Below, piece by piece: positions 1-11,086 of a stretch of DNA of 64,000 nucleotides. Where the stretch lies: positions 8,556,001 through 8,620,000 of the forward strand of contig JAQQWL010000011.1 in NCBI GenBank assembly GCA_038363925.1, written 5' to 3'. The position numbers and the translations under genes are program-made. Each line of letters begins with the position of its first letter. The first letter of the stretch is position 1. The notes beneath the pieces were generated by a model, which saw only the letters and a program-made list of their open reading frames with translations, ran no database searches and was not told the DNA's origin. Source of the stretch: Apiospora phragmitis (Eukaryota > Ascomycota > Sordariomycetes > Amphisphaeriales > Apiosporaceae).

Positions 1-1353
1 GCGGAAATCTCTAGTAACATATTGGATAGCCCCACGGATCGTAACAAAATGGCCAAAGCGAAACCCGCCCGGAAGTGGCTGTCGACTGCACTCCGAGATC
101 GCGACACGAGCACATTTCTTCAGCTGCTCGAGGACCAGCAGCAGACCGCGCAAAAGAGGAACACCGTCTTCATAGATAGCGTCGTTAAGAAGCAATACGA
201 CACAAGCCAGCTGATGCAGCTCGTGGCTTCGCACATCCAGCAAAACCTCGTCAAGATCGGCAAGAAGTTCTACAGGCAGAAGCGAGGCATCCCGCAGGGT
301 TCCGTCTTGTCGTCCATCCTGTGCAACTACTTCTACGCCGATCTCGAGATGCACGTCCTGAAGTTCCTCGACTCGGACGACTGCCTGCTGCTCCGCCTTA
401 TCGACGACTTCCTCCTCATCACGACGGATCGGGGCAAGGCGGCCCGCTTTGTGGAGACGATGCATCGGGGCGTGCCCGAGTATGGGGTGCAGGTCAACCC
501 GGCGAAGACACTGGTGAATTTCGACCTCGAAGTCAACCAAACCCCGGTCTCGAAAATCGGCGGAAGTAGTGGCGGGGACGCCTTCCCCTATTGTGGTACC
601 CTCATTCACAGCAAGACGTTGGACATTACCAAAGACCGAGATAGGGGTAAAGGCCCCACTACCATCACCAACAAGAAGCGCGTCGCACCTGGTCCAGATG
701 AGGAGGAGGAGGAGGAGGAGGAGGGAGTTGTCGCTAGAAAACGCAGTAAGACCAGCGAAAGCGGCGGTAGCACCAGCATATACAACTCGCTCACCGTGGA
801 GTTTACGCGCGTCCCCGGCCAGACCTTCGAGCGCAAGCTCCTCAACGCCTTCAAGATCCAGAGCCATCTCATGTTCCTCGACACGTCTCACAACGCCGCC
901 GCCACGGTCCTGTCGAACCTGTTTTCGGCCTTTGTCGAGACCGCCAACAAGGCGTGGGCCTACGCGCGCTGTCTTTCCTCTTCCTCTTCTACATCTATAG
1001 CGGCGGCCGGAAACAAAGGCAGCAACAACAACAACAAACGGCAACAGCAGCGGGGTCCCGCCGCCGCCGCTGCCGCTCCCGCCAGGCTCATGATCCGCGC
1101 CGTCGCCAAGCTCGTCGGCGTCGCCTTCCTGCTCGCCAAGAGCAAGGCCCGCCGCGCCCGCTACCCGGGCTACGTCTGCGACGTGCGCCGGAACGAGGTC
1201 GCCTGGCTCGCGCACCACGCCTTTCTGCAGGTCCTGGGCCGCAGGCAGGCCGGCTACGGCGAGGTGCTGGCATGGCTGCGGTCCGAGATCGGCAAGCTGG
1301 GCTCCCTGAAGGATATCCGCGCGGGACGCGTCCGACGTATAGTTACTTCCTAG
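1..1353 (+). CDS. TERT: Telomerase reverse transcriptase, C-terminal part (5' truncated by window edge)
   Basis: The frame is open from base 1 to the TAG at 1351-1353, so the N-terminal TEN/TRBD regions and the first RT motifs lie outside the window. TERT adds telomeric repeats using an RNA template. RT motif B' (GIPQGSV) is at 286-306. Motif C (LLRLIDDFLL) has its two catalytic aspartates at 403-408. Motif D (VNPAKTLVNFD) and the motif E/primer grip (YCGTL, near 589-603) follow. The rest is the thumb-like C-terminal extension, recognisable by blocks such as LSNLFSAFVETANKAW and a terminal YGEVLAWL segment. This extension carries low-complexity inserts: eight Glu (700-723), Ser, Asn, Gln and Ala runs at about 970-1085. 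The gene converges on the nuc-1 homologue. Family assignment is firm; only the upstream exon structure is unknown. Confidence 0.93.
   Translation, partial: AEISSNILDSPTDRNKMAKAKPARKWLSTALRDRDTSTFLQLLEDQQQTAQKRNTVFIDSVVKKQYDTSQLMQLVASHIQQNLVKIGKKFYRQKRGIPQGSVLSSILCNYFYADLEMHVLKFLDSDDCLLLRLIDDFLLITTDRGKAARFVETMHRGVPEYGVQVNPAKTLVNFDLEVNQTPVSKIGGSSGGDAFPYCGTLIHSKTLDITKDRDRGKGPTTITNKKRVAPGPDEEEEEEEEGVVARKRSKTSESGGSTSIYNSLTVEFTRVPGQTFERKLLNAFKIQSHLMFLDTSHNAAATVLSNLFSAFVETANKAWAYARCLSSSSSTSIAAAGNKGSNNNNKRQQQRGPAAAAAAPARLMIRAVAKLVGVAFLLAKSKARRARYPGYVCDVRRNEVAWLAHHAFLQVLGRRQAGYGEVLAWLRSEIGKLGSLKDIRAGRVRRIVTS
700..723 (+). repeat. (GAG)8 trinucleotide repeat inside TERT
   Basis: Eight GAG codons in a row encode eight glutamates between RT motif E and the C-terminal extension. 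They lie in a charged linker that ends in a basic KRSK patch. Confidence 0.9.
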
Positions 1354-1877
1354 TTGTGCAAATAATAGACAATAATACATAAATACGTCGTGTTTGACAA
1401 GAAAGAAAAACAGCGTTATTGAAGTCACGTCGCTAGGGGCCATTCGGATTATATAGACACAGATCATACGTGTTTCTATTAATTCATAGTCGCAAGAGAC
1501 AGACACTTGGTTTCGTTTTTACACATTAGGCTTTCGTTTGTACAGTATCATAGCCCTCCACATCAGACCCCGCGGAAGACACCAAACCTGGATCTACGCG
1601 ACTTTTATGTACACATACCAGCCCACCTACCAATAATGCAGTTAGTTCAGCCCGTCTCCCACTTACGCGCCGCGAACAGGCGTTATCGCCGGAATATATA
1701 CCTCCTGGTATAATGCATCCAGACATTCTCATCGATATATGCCTACCACCGAACGCCCAATCCCATCATCTCCACGCGCAGTCGTCCGTGGCCATTCATT
1801 CATTACCTTTTACCCCTTAATATTCGGTTCCTGCATGCTTATTGCCGGTATAGGGCGAGTTATGGGATCTAGTTAGA
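1354..1877. other. Convergent 3' intergenic region
   Basis: About 520 nt between the stops of TERT (+) and the bHLH gene (-). It is AT-rich with several AATAA/ATAAAT-like words, as expected of two facing 3' UTRs. No gene is seen. Confidence 0.7.
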
Positions 1878-4046
1878 TCATGCCACCGCCGCCAACCTTT
1901 TCTCGGCCTCCTCGGCCCTTTTGTTGGCCTCTGCTACTTCTTGTTGTAGCTGTTTGATGTACACTATCGCCATCTCCACCGTGCTCGCCTTGCTATTCGG
2001 CGTGCTGGTCGACTTGTATTCTTTCTTATTGTCCATCTTATCGCTTCCAGGACTTTCTCCTTCCTCCTCTTTTTTTTTCCGCAATGATGTTTTTTGGGAG
2101 CAATGTCGCGATCTCTTGCAGTGCCGAGTTGATGCGGTTACGTCGACCTTGCTCGGCAATCTTATGCGACGTCCGTTTCGAGGTGAGGTTGGTGGAAAGC
2201 TCGCTTGGATACGAAACGCCCGGTACCGTGTTCCCTTCAAGAATGTTCTGATAATTTGACTTCGAAGTCAATAAGCGCGACGCAGTATCTTCAGCTGATA
2301 TCCCCGAGGTGCCGGGCAGCAGTGGCTTGATGTTAGGTGATATCCGGGGCAGAAGTGCGGGTGAGACTTGCACCGAGCTGACGCTCGATCGCTTCCGGCT
2401 TGTTCTAGCGGCCAGAAGTGGTGTTTTGCGCGAGTTGGCCGACAGTTTCGGGGTTAACTGAGGACTCGCAGTTGCCGAGGATGGTTGCGATGGACGAGCA
2501 AAAACAGGTGATGGCAATGGCTGCAAAGTTGAGCTCTTACCAGCATCCAGATCAGGCGATATTGAGCCTGATTGCGTAATGATTTGCGGAAGTTGTGGTT
2601 TCGGGAAATTGACGGATTCGGGCAGTTCGAAATTCTCAATATGTTCCGAGGGTATCTGAGCGGGATTGTTGGAGTCGGCTGACTTGTTTCTGGGTGATAT
2701 CCTGAAGAGCGAAGCTGGTGTTGCAGGCGAGGCGCCGCCGTTCAATGTCGCAGGCACGGCATGAGAGGCAGCGTTATTGCTGTTCTGAGCTTGGATGTAA
2801 GGCGATTGCCGAGCGGATCTTGGTTGAGGAACTGGAGGGGGTGGCATCTCTGACAAAGCTTCCGGCGACACAGAAGCGTTCTCTGAGTCCTCCGTCGAAG
2901 CCGCGGACAGAGGAGCGGGCTTGACAGTAGTTCGCTCTGTAAGTGTTTCGGCCAACTCGCTCAGAACCTGGGCGTTCATGACTGGGGTTGAAGCCGTCTT
3001 CTTTCGATGCGGTTTCACGATTGGAGACTGTCTTACGCCCGACTTTCTTGCCTTATTCACGTTCTTCTGTTGCACCTTCTTCGAGAGGTCTACTGCACTG
3101 GGGGGGGGTGTTAGACTTCCAGGTCCATCTCCACGGGGGAATTCGTGGCCGTGGGACCAAGGTGGGTTGGATCGAAGTTCGGTATCGACTCGGGATTCTG
3201 AGCGTGTAAAGCGGGCGAAGTGAGAGGGCTGAAGTAGGCCCCGGGCACTGTGTATTGTGTTTCGACCGAGAACTGAGTGTCCAACGGCGTAACAGCCGGG
3301 GATACCAGCGGTGTGAAGGCCATCTGTTCAAAGGTTAGTAGTGATTCTTAATATTTCGGGGGAGTTGCTTGTCGTACGTCTGTTTGGTCCTTCAGCCTAG
3401 GGTAGCGATCAAACATTCCATGCGAGTGTTGGGGGGTCTGTTCGCCTGGCCGGTGTTGCTGCTGCTGCTGCTGCAAACGCTGCTGTTGTGTGTAGAAGTG
3501 GTTCGAAGGATGCATCTCAAGGCTTTGAGGAGTGGGAGGGATCATATTCCGCTGCTGCTGGGCAAAGAAGTTGATTTGCTGTTCCTCAAACTGTATGTTT
3601 TGCTCCTGAAGCTGCCTATGCTGCTCTTGCATCCGTTGATGTTGTAGAAACTGGATCTGAGCGTCAAGGTCGGAGAGAGCATCGCCAGAGTTGGGATGTT
3701 GAGAGCCAAGCATCTGAGAGGGAACGGTAGGTACTATTGATTCCGAGGTGGTCGGAATCATCTGGGTCGGCATTGGCATACTACTGCTGGCGATGATGCC
3801 TGCAGCCTCGGTACCACTCATTGCAGTATCCATATGATCATGCTGGCCCTGGTGAGGGTGCATCATCGAAGGAGGGTTCGTCGCGGAGTTGAAATCCTGA
3901 AAGTCGAATTGTAGCCCGTCGCCCATGTTAGACATTCCTCCCAACTCGAGGAACTGTTGGAAGTCATCTTCACCCGTTGGGGTCATGGTGTGATCCTGCC
4001 CGTTCCAGTTGTTCGGATCCATCATAGCCATGTGCCTGATCGACAT
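1878..4046 (-). CDS. nuc-1: NUC-1-type bHLH phosphate-starvation transcription factor (two apparent frameshifts)
   Basis: Homologue of Neurospora NUC-1 / yeast Pho4, the activator of phosphate-acquisition genes, which is restrained by a PHO80/85-like kinase. Exon 1 is 4046-3378, with a Gln-rich N-terminal domain. The start may instead be the third or fourth Met of the cluster, at 4025 or 4022. A 54-nt intron (3377-3324, branch TACTAAC) follows. Exon 2 opens with the family motif FTPLVSPAVTPLDT and the block VPGAYFSPLTSPALHA. The basic region plus helix 1 (TSHKIAEQGRRNRIN) lies at about 2195-2110. Helix 2 (ASTVEMAIVYIKQLQ) runs near 1985-1940, followed by a short coiled coil to the stop. The frame breaks twice. 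Near 3113-3120 one base appears missing just before a TAA, beside a 9-G run. At 2070-2078 a run of nine T (A on the coding strand) appears one base too long, in the loop of the HLH. With both allowed for, the product is about 704 aa. It may be intact in the organism. Confidence 0.87.
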
Positions 4047-5379
4047 CTGTGGCGCTCCTTCGCAACGAGCTTTGCGACAAGCAATTTGGAATAGATATCG
4101 TCCTGGCCGTCACAGACTAGAGCCGTCCGTCGCGTTGCTCGTCAGTCCTGGCAGAGGCCTAACACAGAGTACGTTTTCCCGCACTCTTGCCAGCTCAAGA
4201 GCCTTTGCCTTGTCCTTTTTTTTCACGGAATGGAGAACAAAGTTCGCCGTAAACTTTGCCCCCACGCAATCAGATCATCAACAAATACAGAAACTCAATC
4301 AGCAACTTCTTCGGTTCGGGTCGTCACTGTCTCGCAGTCGAGAATAGCCGATTGGAGTGCCTGTCTCGGGATCCAGGTAGTGAAGGAGCAGTTCACCGGC
4401 CGGAAGGAACAGGCCGAGGCAGGTTGGCGTAGGCGAGAGTAATGCGCTCGCTCTCGGCGGAGATGCGAGGACGAAAGGTAGAAATGATAGGTACTCGTGA
4501 ATAGGCGGCGGCGGGATTAGTTTGGCGGATGGTAGTTCGCCAGGTGAAATAGGAACACTGGAAGGGTTCAACTATTGGTCAGGAAAGCGACTGCAGAGCG
4601 AGGGGGAGAAGAGGCGCTTCGAAGCAGCCGATGGCCATCTTAGAAAAAAAAGCGACAGGCCATTCCGGTCGAGATTGTGGGTGTGGTGTGAATGGATCCC
4701 GCGTCGCATCTTCATGTGCACTAGGAAAGAGAGTGTGTGAACCGGGGGGCAGGAGGAGGGACTGCCTACCTGCAAGTGACTAGGTAACTACCCCGACCGA
4801 TGCATTTGGTGCAAGTAGCAGATGGGGCGAAGGGGGGGGGTGAGGGGAAGCCGGAGCGGTGACTGGAGGAGCGCCTCGAGAAGCGGATTAGATACATAAA
4901 GAGCAAGTTGCGACAGAGGACAATACGCCATACAACAGACTCGGTGTCAGAAAATCTAATTATAAGTGAGGCGAGTAGCTGTCAAATGCTACTGTAGGTT
5001 ATGCTATCCTGACCAGCCTACGACGTATATGCACAGGCGGGTAGAACGTAGGTAGAACGAATTGCCTTCCTTGTAGTTACCTAAGTACATACATAATGCA
5101 CGTAGGTCATGTTTCGAGGCCCTAGACATGAACGGTAATAAGCAAAGTACACACCCATATCAGGCGTATCTCGAACTCTGAGTTCTGCTCTGAGATGGGC
5201 CATAGCCACCACCACATCCCCATCACCTGCAGCACAGGGGGCTTGGGCCGGTCCCTGTTCTATGCGCCGAAGCTAAAAAGTTCAAGTCTCCATTCCTCAC
5301 TGGCAGAATGGGTCACTGCAGGGAACCAGCATCAAACCCACTCAAAGCAGCAGCTTACATACTCCGACTTCTAACTTAC

Positions 5380-5403
5380 AGCCAGCCAGCCAGCCAGCCA
5401 GCC
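5380..5403. repeat. (AGCC)6 microsatellite
   Basis: Six perfect tandem copies of the tetranucleotide AGCC in non-coding sequence upstream of nuc-1. Confidence 0.9.
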
Positions 5404-7991
5404 TCCCTCCGCTCAGTATTATGGTACATTGCGCACAGCACTGTGTTTGCATGTGACGATGGCCTCTTTTCTCTACAGTCTTGATAATTGTTCCTCTAAC
5501 CAGCTCCTTGTGTCGTACCCGTCCTACCATCGGCCCCCTAGCCCATCGACTTCGTCTACTACGATATGGAGGAGACCTCAAGACGGCATGGCTGTGTGCT
5601 CGTATACTGTTTGTATGTGGTTAATAGAACTGAGCGAGGGTCATCCAAGTTCCGTCTATCCTGTGTTCCAGCATGGCATACCCTAGAAATATCATGAACA
5701 TGGTAGAGAACAAGTACGGTGGTTTTCCACTCAATTTTCAGGGTCCTGTGGTGCGGTTGTTTCCCATGGAATCATCCGCACCTGCAACATCCCTCGACGG
5801 GAAGTTCCATTTGCTACCTACCTCTTGACAAGGGATTACCTAACTAGCAAAAAATTTTCTTGCTCACGAACAATATGCAAGTCGGAGAACATACCGACCC
5901 CCTGGAAATCGTCTTAGGCGCGACTGGCGGCGGTGCAGTTATCGAGACGATATGAGAATGAAGCCGACAGTGGGCGTCCTCGGTTCTATTACTATGTAGG
6001 TTTTGTAGAGCCCACCCAAGGAGATGGGATGTGGTCCGAGGATAAATTCGATTTGGCCGCCGCCCCCTGTTCAACCACAAGCAGACAAGGTACGATAATA
6101 TGGAGCCATCCCCGACCGTTTGGCAGAGAAAGCTTGGACTCGGATCTCATTTAATCGTGAAATGCCCCAGCCGGTTAGAGCTGTCTCGAATTCTAGGTCA
6201 ATCCCCTGTCCAGCAGTGCTCGAGGATTTTCAAGATCAGGTGTGCAACTACCGTGGTATGTTTGTAACTGTAGGTAGCATAAAAAATGTCGTAATCCCTC
6301 GACCCGACTACCTCCCTACCGAACATTGAACCGGTCGGAAAAAGAAAATTTTTAAGGTTTGAGCGAGTCACCACGGAGTATTCAGCTGGCCTATGACTAA
6401 AGTGAGTGGCTGGTGCTATAGTTAGATGGACAGACTAGCCTTACTAATACATACCTGTCAACTTGTCAACTCAATCTACAAAGCACTACTATGACCGTTG
6501 GTGTGCATTGACTATTAACCTAGGTTACTATGGAAGGGATGTCTGATTTGGGCGTAGCAGCGCAAGGATGTTGAGAAATAATTGGATATTCGTTTTGACT
6601 AGCTGAAGAGAGTCAGGACGTTGAACAGCAATCACCCATCCTGATTCGAATCTCAGCATGGTGCCAAGTCAGGACCGACATACATATGAAGCCCTGGCCG
6701 GTTCCCACTCCTGCAACCGAGCAAGATTCCTCGCATCTTAGGTTAATGGAACCGCACTCTCTCCTTCGGTCTCATGCGCTTCTCATGCCATACGCTATAC
6801 TATTCTTGATTTACCCACCTGCATAAGACCGAGATCAGCAAAAGCAAAGAATAACGGCCATACTGTCGCATCCCGACAGAAGCTTCGTAGCAGTGGGCTT
6901 TTCGGGGCAGGGTGAAGGGAGAAAGAACGAAAGAAAGAGAGACAGAGAGATAAAGAGACACAATAGGGATTCTGGATTCTCCTAGCGCCGCACGTCTAGC
7001 ACTCAGCCGAGGGTCTTCGCTTTCGGGAGGGCTTGTTGACGGACATGGCATGTGCGCCGGTCCAAATCGATGGCCATGTCATGAGATCCGGCGACGCACA
7101 ACCTCTAGGAAGGAGAGGGGATGGATGGGTTTTATGTAAAAAGAAAACCCCAGGGTTCCTCTCGCCTCCCAAAGCAGCCGACCGCATTGCGCCATGACCC
7201 GCAACCAGGTTCTGAAGTCAACAGGCCTTTCAGCTTTTGCGTGGGGGTCGACTCTTATTACCTGCCGTACTATAGCATACCTCTTACGAAATCGACGCGA
7301 GATGATGAACAAGTCCTTGTCGGTATGTCATCTCGGTATACAAGGACGGACGACTTTGCAAGGTGTGGCGCGATGGCGAAAGCGACAGTGCTATCGATCT
7401 ACCTACTACAATTGCAGTCAGTCAGAGTCACCGGTCAAGAACTTGGGGGTATTTTAGTTCCGTCCTTCAGCGCGCGCCTCGTTTCTACCAAGATGCCCGC
7501 GTGGAAGGCAAGAAGGTTTGGGGCTGACATGGGGGGGTTGGACGGCCGATGCCCTTTTTGACACCGAAAATGGCGGCACAACCCTGCCATACAAGTGTGG
7601 AGGCTTGCCCGGCTCCAATCGCGAAGAGAGTCTGACAACCTTTCCATCGGCAAGTCGCAAATGCCATGGGCCCTTTTTTCCCCGTTCGCAGCCATTGTGT
7701 CGAGGGTCGTCAGGACTCTCCAATCTACCCTGTGACTGTGGCATTTCTTGTTGGTAATCTTGTCCGTTGCTTGAGCCAGAAACCTTCCGACTGTCGTCCT
7801 GCTTGGTATTGCCAGACGCGATTTTACACTACCATGTATAACTCGCATGCATTATTAGTGATTATCTCGTGCATCGCATGGATAGGTGGCAGCATCTTCG
7901 TCTATGTATTCCGCGAGCCGTCAAGCACCATATCGACCCCAGATTAAAAAAATATGACAAGGATAAACAGCATTTTTTGCCTGATTAGACA

Positions 7992-8016
7992 ATAACATTA
8001 CCGATGGTAATGTTAT
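7992..8016. repeat. Perfect 11-bp inverted repeat (hairpin)
   Basis: Arms ATAACATTACC and GGTAATGTTAT surround a 3-nt GAT loop. A second, weaker dyad (TACTA-TTG-TAGTA) begins about 15 nt downstream. The pair sits alone in intergenic sequence about 1 kb beyond the 3' end of the sugar transporter. No U tract follows the arms, so it does not resemble an intrinsic terminator; the function is unknown. Confidence 0.75.
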
Positions 8017-9005
8017 AAGATCTAGCAGGTACTATTGTAGTATCAGCTTGCGGCCCTCTGGACCTTGCGATCCGATTCGCGAGCTAACCCGCCAGTCTTC
8101 ATCAGGGCCCCTCACGCTCGGATGGGTGCCTTCGAGTACATAGGTCTCCTGTCCTACATGCTGACTGCATCAACCGGGGTGGTATCAAGTGACTGCAATT
8201 TGTTCTTCCATCATTCTCAAACCCCATGCTGGACCCAACTTATCGCCATAGACTGCACGCGTCTCGATATTCACCTAGGTGATCTCTGTATCTTCGCTAT
8301 TCCCGAAATGTGTTGACCGCGTGTGAGCTGCATCTACATATGATGCGATGACATACAGCACGCAGTACAGCCCGAACTGCGTGGCGGAATCATGTGATGG
8401 TACTCGGTAAGCCGAAGGAGACAAGCCATTATCGCCGCCGATGGCATCTCACGATGTGGCTATCGCACTAAGCAAATGACCACGAGTCTCGGTTCAACCC
8501 CATTTCCTATCAACATAATCAAGGCCTCTCAACACACTCGATTATTCTATGTTGAAGATCGAGCACTGGGCAATGGCCAAGTAAGCGTATTTCACTTTTG
8601 TGAGTCTGGGGTGCGGGGGGTTGAGTTTTCAGGGGTAACGCCCAGACTACCGGACCCTATTTTAACAACGCATAAAGGAGTCAAGTTGAGTGGCAGAGAC
8701 CACAAACAGATGTAAAATATACGCATTAACACCATACAACTCTATTCAATACAATACAAAACCACAACAGGTATCTTGCTTAGGTTCAAGGTAATCCCAC
8801 GGAACGCCACGCCGAATTCAAAGACCATCCATCCCTATCCCATACTCTAGGGAGTCACCAAATCAACCCCAGCCGCGGCTCGATCTGTAAACATCGAGAA
8901 TAAAGAACATGCAGAACCCCCGACTCTAGGAAAACGAAATTACCAGGTCCAAGCCATGATGTACATTGTGATTCTGTCTTTCTTTCTTGTCAAAGAACCA
9001 ATAGT

Positions 9006-11086
9006 CTACAAGTACTTCAGTTTCCGAGTCGCATAGACGGACATCGTCGCGCTGACCGCCCCAATGAACATGCAAACCGCAATGGCATTCGGCCCATCCG
9101 TGGAGTGGTGCTCGTCCGGGTGAGCATCGTGCGCGAGCTCGGGACTCTTGCCCGGCTCGAGGATCGCGAAGACGATGGTGCTGATGAAGGTCCCGATGAA
9201 TTGGGGGATGGTCGTGTAGATGTTGAGGATGCCAAAGTATATACCCGAAAGTTCGCCGGAGCCGCTGGCCTTGTCCAAGCCGTCCTGGCCGTGCGTGCCG
9301 TTTTCGAGATGGCGGTCCGTCGGGCTGCCGGGACGATCCAGATTCGTCATCTCCACGGCGCCATTAGAGATCCGCTGATAAGAAGCGTTCGACTCGCTCG
9401 CGCCGCTAAGCTTGTTGACCTCGACTCCGAGAAACGTGGGAGGCGCCCACATGGTGATCGTCCAAGGTAATCCACAAATACACATGATGACCGTCGCAAA
9501 TCGGAAGCTGGTGGCAAAGGGAGCCAGGTAGAGGGCGAATGCAAATAAGCCATTGCCGAACATCCATGCCGTCAATAGACTTGGCTTGTATTTGTTAAGC
9601 TTCTCGACGTAGGAAGCGATACTTTGTGGAGGTCTAGGGGTGAAGTGATCATCCTCGGGGCTCCGGATGACCAGTGGCAACACCCAAGAACCAGCCATTG
9701 TAATGCACGAGTAGATTACCAATGCAGTGCTCCCGATCCGTCCTATGTCACCGAGAGCATCACCGCTTTTGGCATCTTCTGGAACATCGTAGCGGTAGTA
9801 AGTCTCGCCCACCCATGTGGTACCGTAGAATAGGAAAGGAAACCAGCCAATCCAAGCCCATAGTTGTACCATGCAAATCGCTCTTATCCGCGGGGGAAGA
9901 TGGAGAATTGTAGACCAGATCTGGTGGACTACTTTGAACCTCCCTCCCGGCTGATTCGGGTCATGCCTCACATCCACCAGGACTCGCTCTGTAACGGCCC
10001 AGCATGTAACAGCGGATGCACCCAGAATACTCACAGCTGCGATGATGGTCAGTTTCTTGAACTGTGTATCACCGAGGAAGCTGCCTGTGATCTTTTCCAA
10101 GTCAACTGCGCCGGCAGCGTAACCGATCAGGTGGCCGATGGAAGACATTCTACCTCCTGCATGAAAGTCAGCACAGTTGTTGGTCTAGAAGTGGGGGTTT
10201 TAGCCTACCCCAGGCAGCACCATCTTGCTGCTTAGATATGGGCAGTGTGTCGACTACCAGACTTCGTGCTGCGGACATGACTGCTATAAGTTAGTACCCA
10301 TCTTTACCATACTTGAGCTTATGGTGGAGACGTACCAGCGTTGATCGAGAAATCTACAACGTAGATCGAGAGGACAGCGACAAATATTGTTATATTTTTT
10401 GCACCTTCCCCTTCGCCGAAAAATGTCGTTATGATTTCTTTGGTGAATCCGAGCACGAGCAGCCCGAGGGCGACAATGATGGAGCCACCAGCAATAAAGG
10501 GGCGCCGGCGACCCCATTTTGACCTTGACTCGTCTGCGATCGCGCCGACAATAGGTTGGACGACGAGCCCAGACAACGGACCAGCGATCCAAACCAACGA
10601 GGTGTGCGACTTGGACAAGCCAAGGGATAGTAAGTAGGGATTGCCATATGTCATCTCTACTCCCCATGTGAATCTGTAAAGCAACAGGCGCGGTCAGTTA
10701 AGGTGGAGTCGTGACAAGAACCCAGAGGTCTAGCAGACTTACACGATACCGAGAGTGCTGAAGTTCAATAACAGCATGCGCACCGTGTCCGAGCTGCCCT
10801 TAATTGAGGGCTGCCCTGACCATTTTGACATCTCTGCCGGATTGTTCGGGTTGCGCACCCAGCCGTCGTCTTCGTCTCCGTCGTCTCGTCGGCCGTCTGT
10901 AATCTGAGACGCAGCTCGTAGATTAGTGGTGGGTACTGCGTCGACTTCGTCAAATGGCTCCCAGGCCTCGCTATCGAACTCGTTTTCGTCGTCGTTTGGT
11001 CGGTGGGCAGAAGGGGTTTTGTTCGAATTGGAAGCCTCTGGAATCGACGGTTGGACTTTCAGGCCATCTGGCATTGTCGTGGCCAT
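9006..11086 (-). CDS. Sucrose / alpha-glucoside transporter, GPH (SUC/SLC45) family
   Basis: A proton-coupled disaccharide carrier of the glycoside-pentoside-hexuronide cation symporter family, expected in the plasma membrane. Four exons join without frame problems: 11086-10743, 10673-10336, 10280-10209 and 10156-9006, giving 634 aa. After a hydrophilic acidic N-terminus (about 90 residues), TM1 begins and is followed by FTWGVEMTYG, LSKSHTSLVWIAGPLSG and the family signature DESRSKWGRRRPFI after TM3. The junction of exons 3 and 4 restores VDTLPISKQQ and HLIGYAAGAVDL, typical of fungal SUC carriers. About 12 membrane segments are visible, with a long hydrophilic loop (roughly residues 490-550) before the last two. 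It is divergent from HIS1 across about 1.5 kb. The exact substrate (sucrose, maltose or other) cannot be read from sequence. Confidence 0.9.

Larger units (their letters stand above)
4047..9005. other. Gene-poor region upstream of nuc-1
   Basis: About 5 kb between the nuc-1 start and the 3' end of the sugar transporter. The nuc-1 promoter and leader must lie in the first 1-1.5 kb. The open frames here (longest about 146 codons, near 7121-7561 and its antisense 7435-7848) show no recognisable domain, no splice structure and no codon pattern like the neighbours. It contains an (AGCC)6 microsatellite and a perfect hairpin, listed separately. No tRNA or known ncRNA was recognised. Confidence 0.6.

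Noticed and set aside
7121..7848. 146- and 137-codon frames on opposite strands
   Set aside because: They overlap each other, have no recognisable domain, splice signals or promoter, and codon use is random-like.
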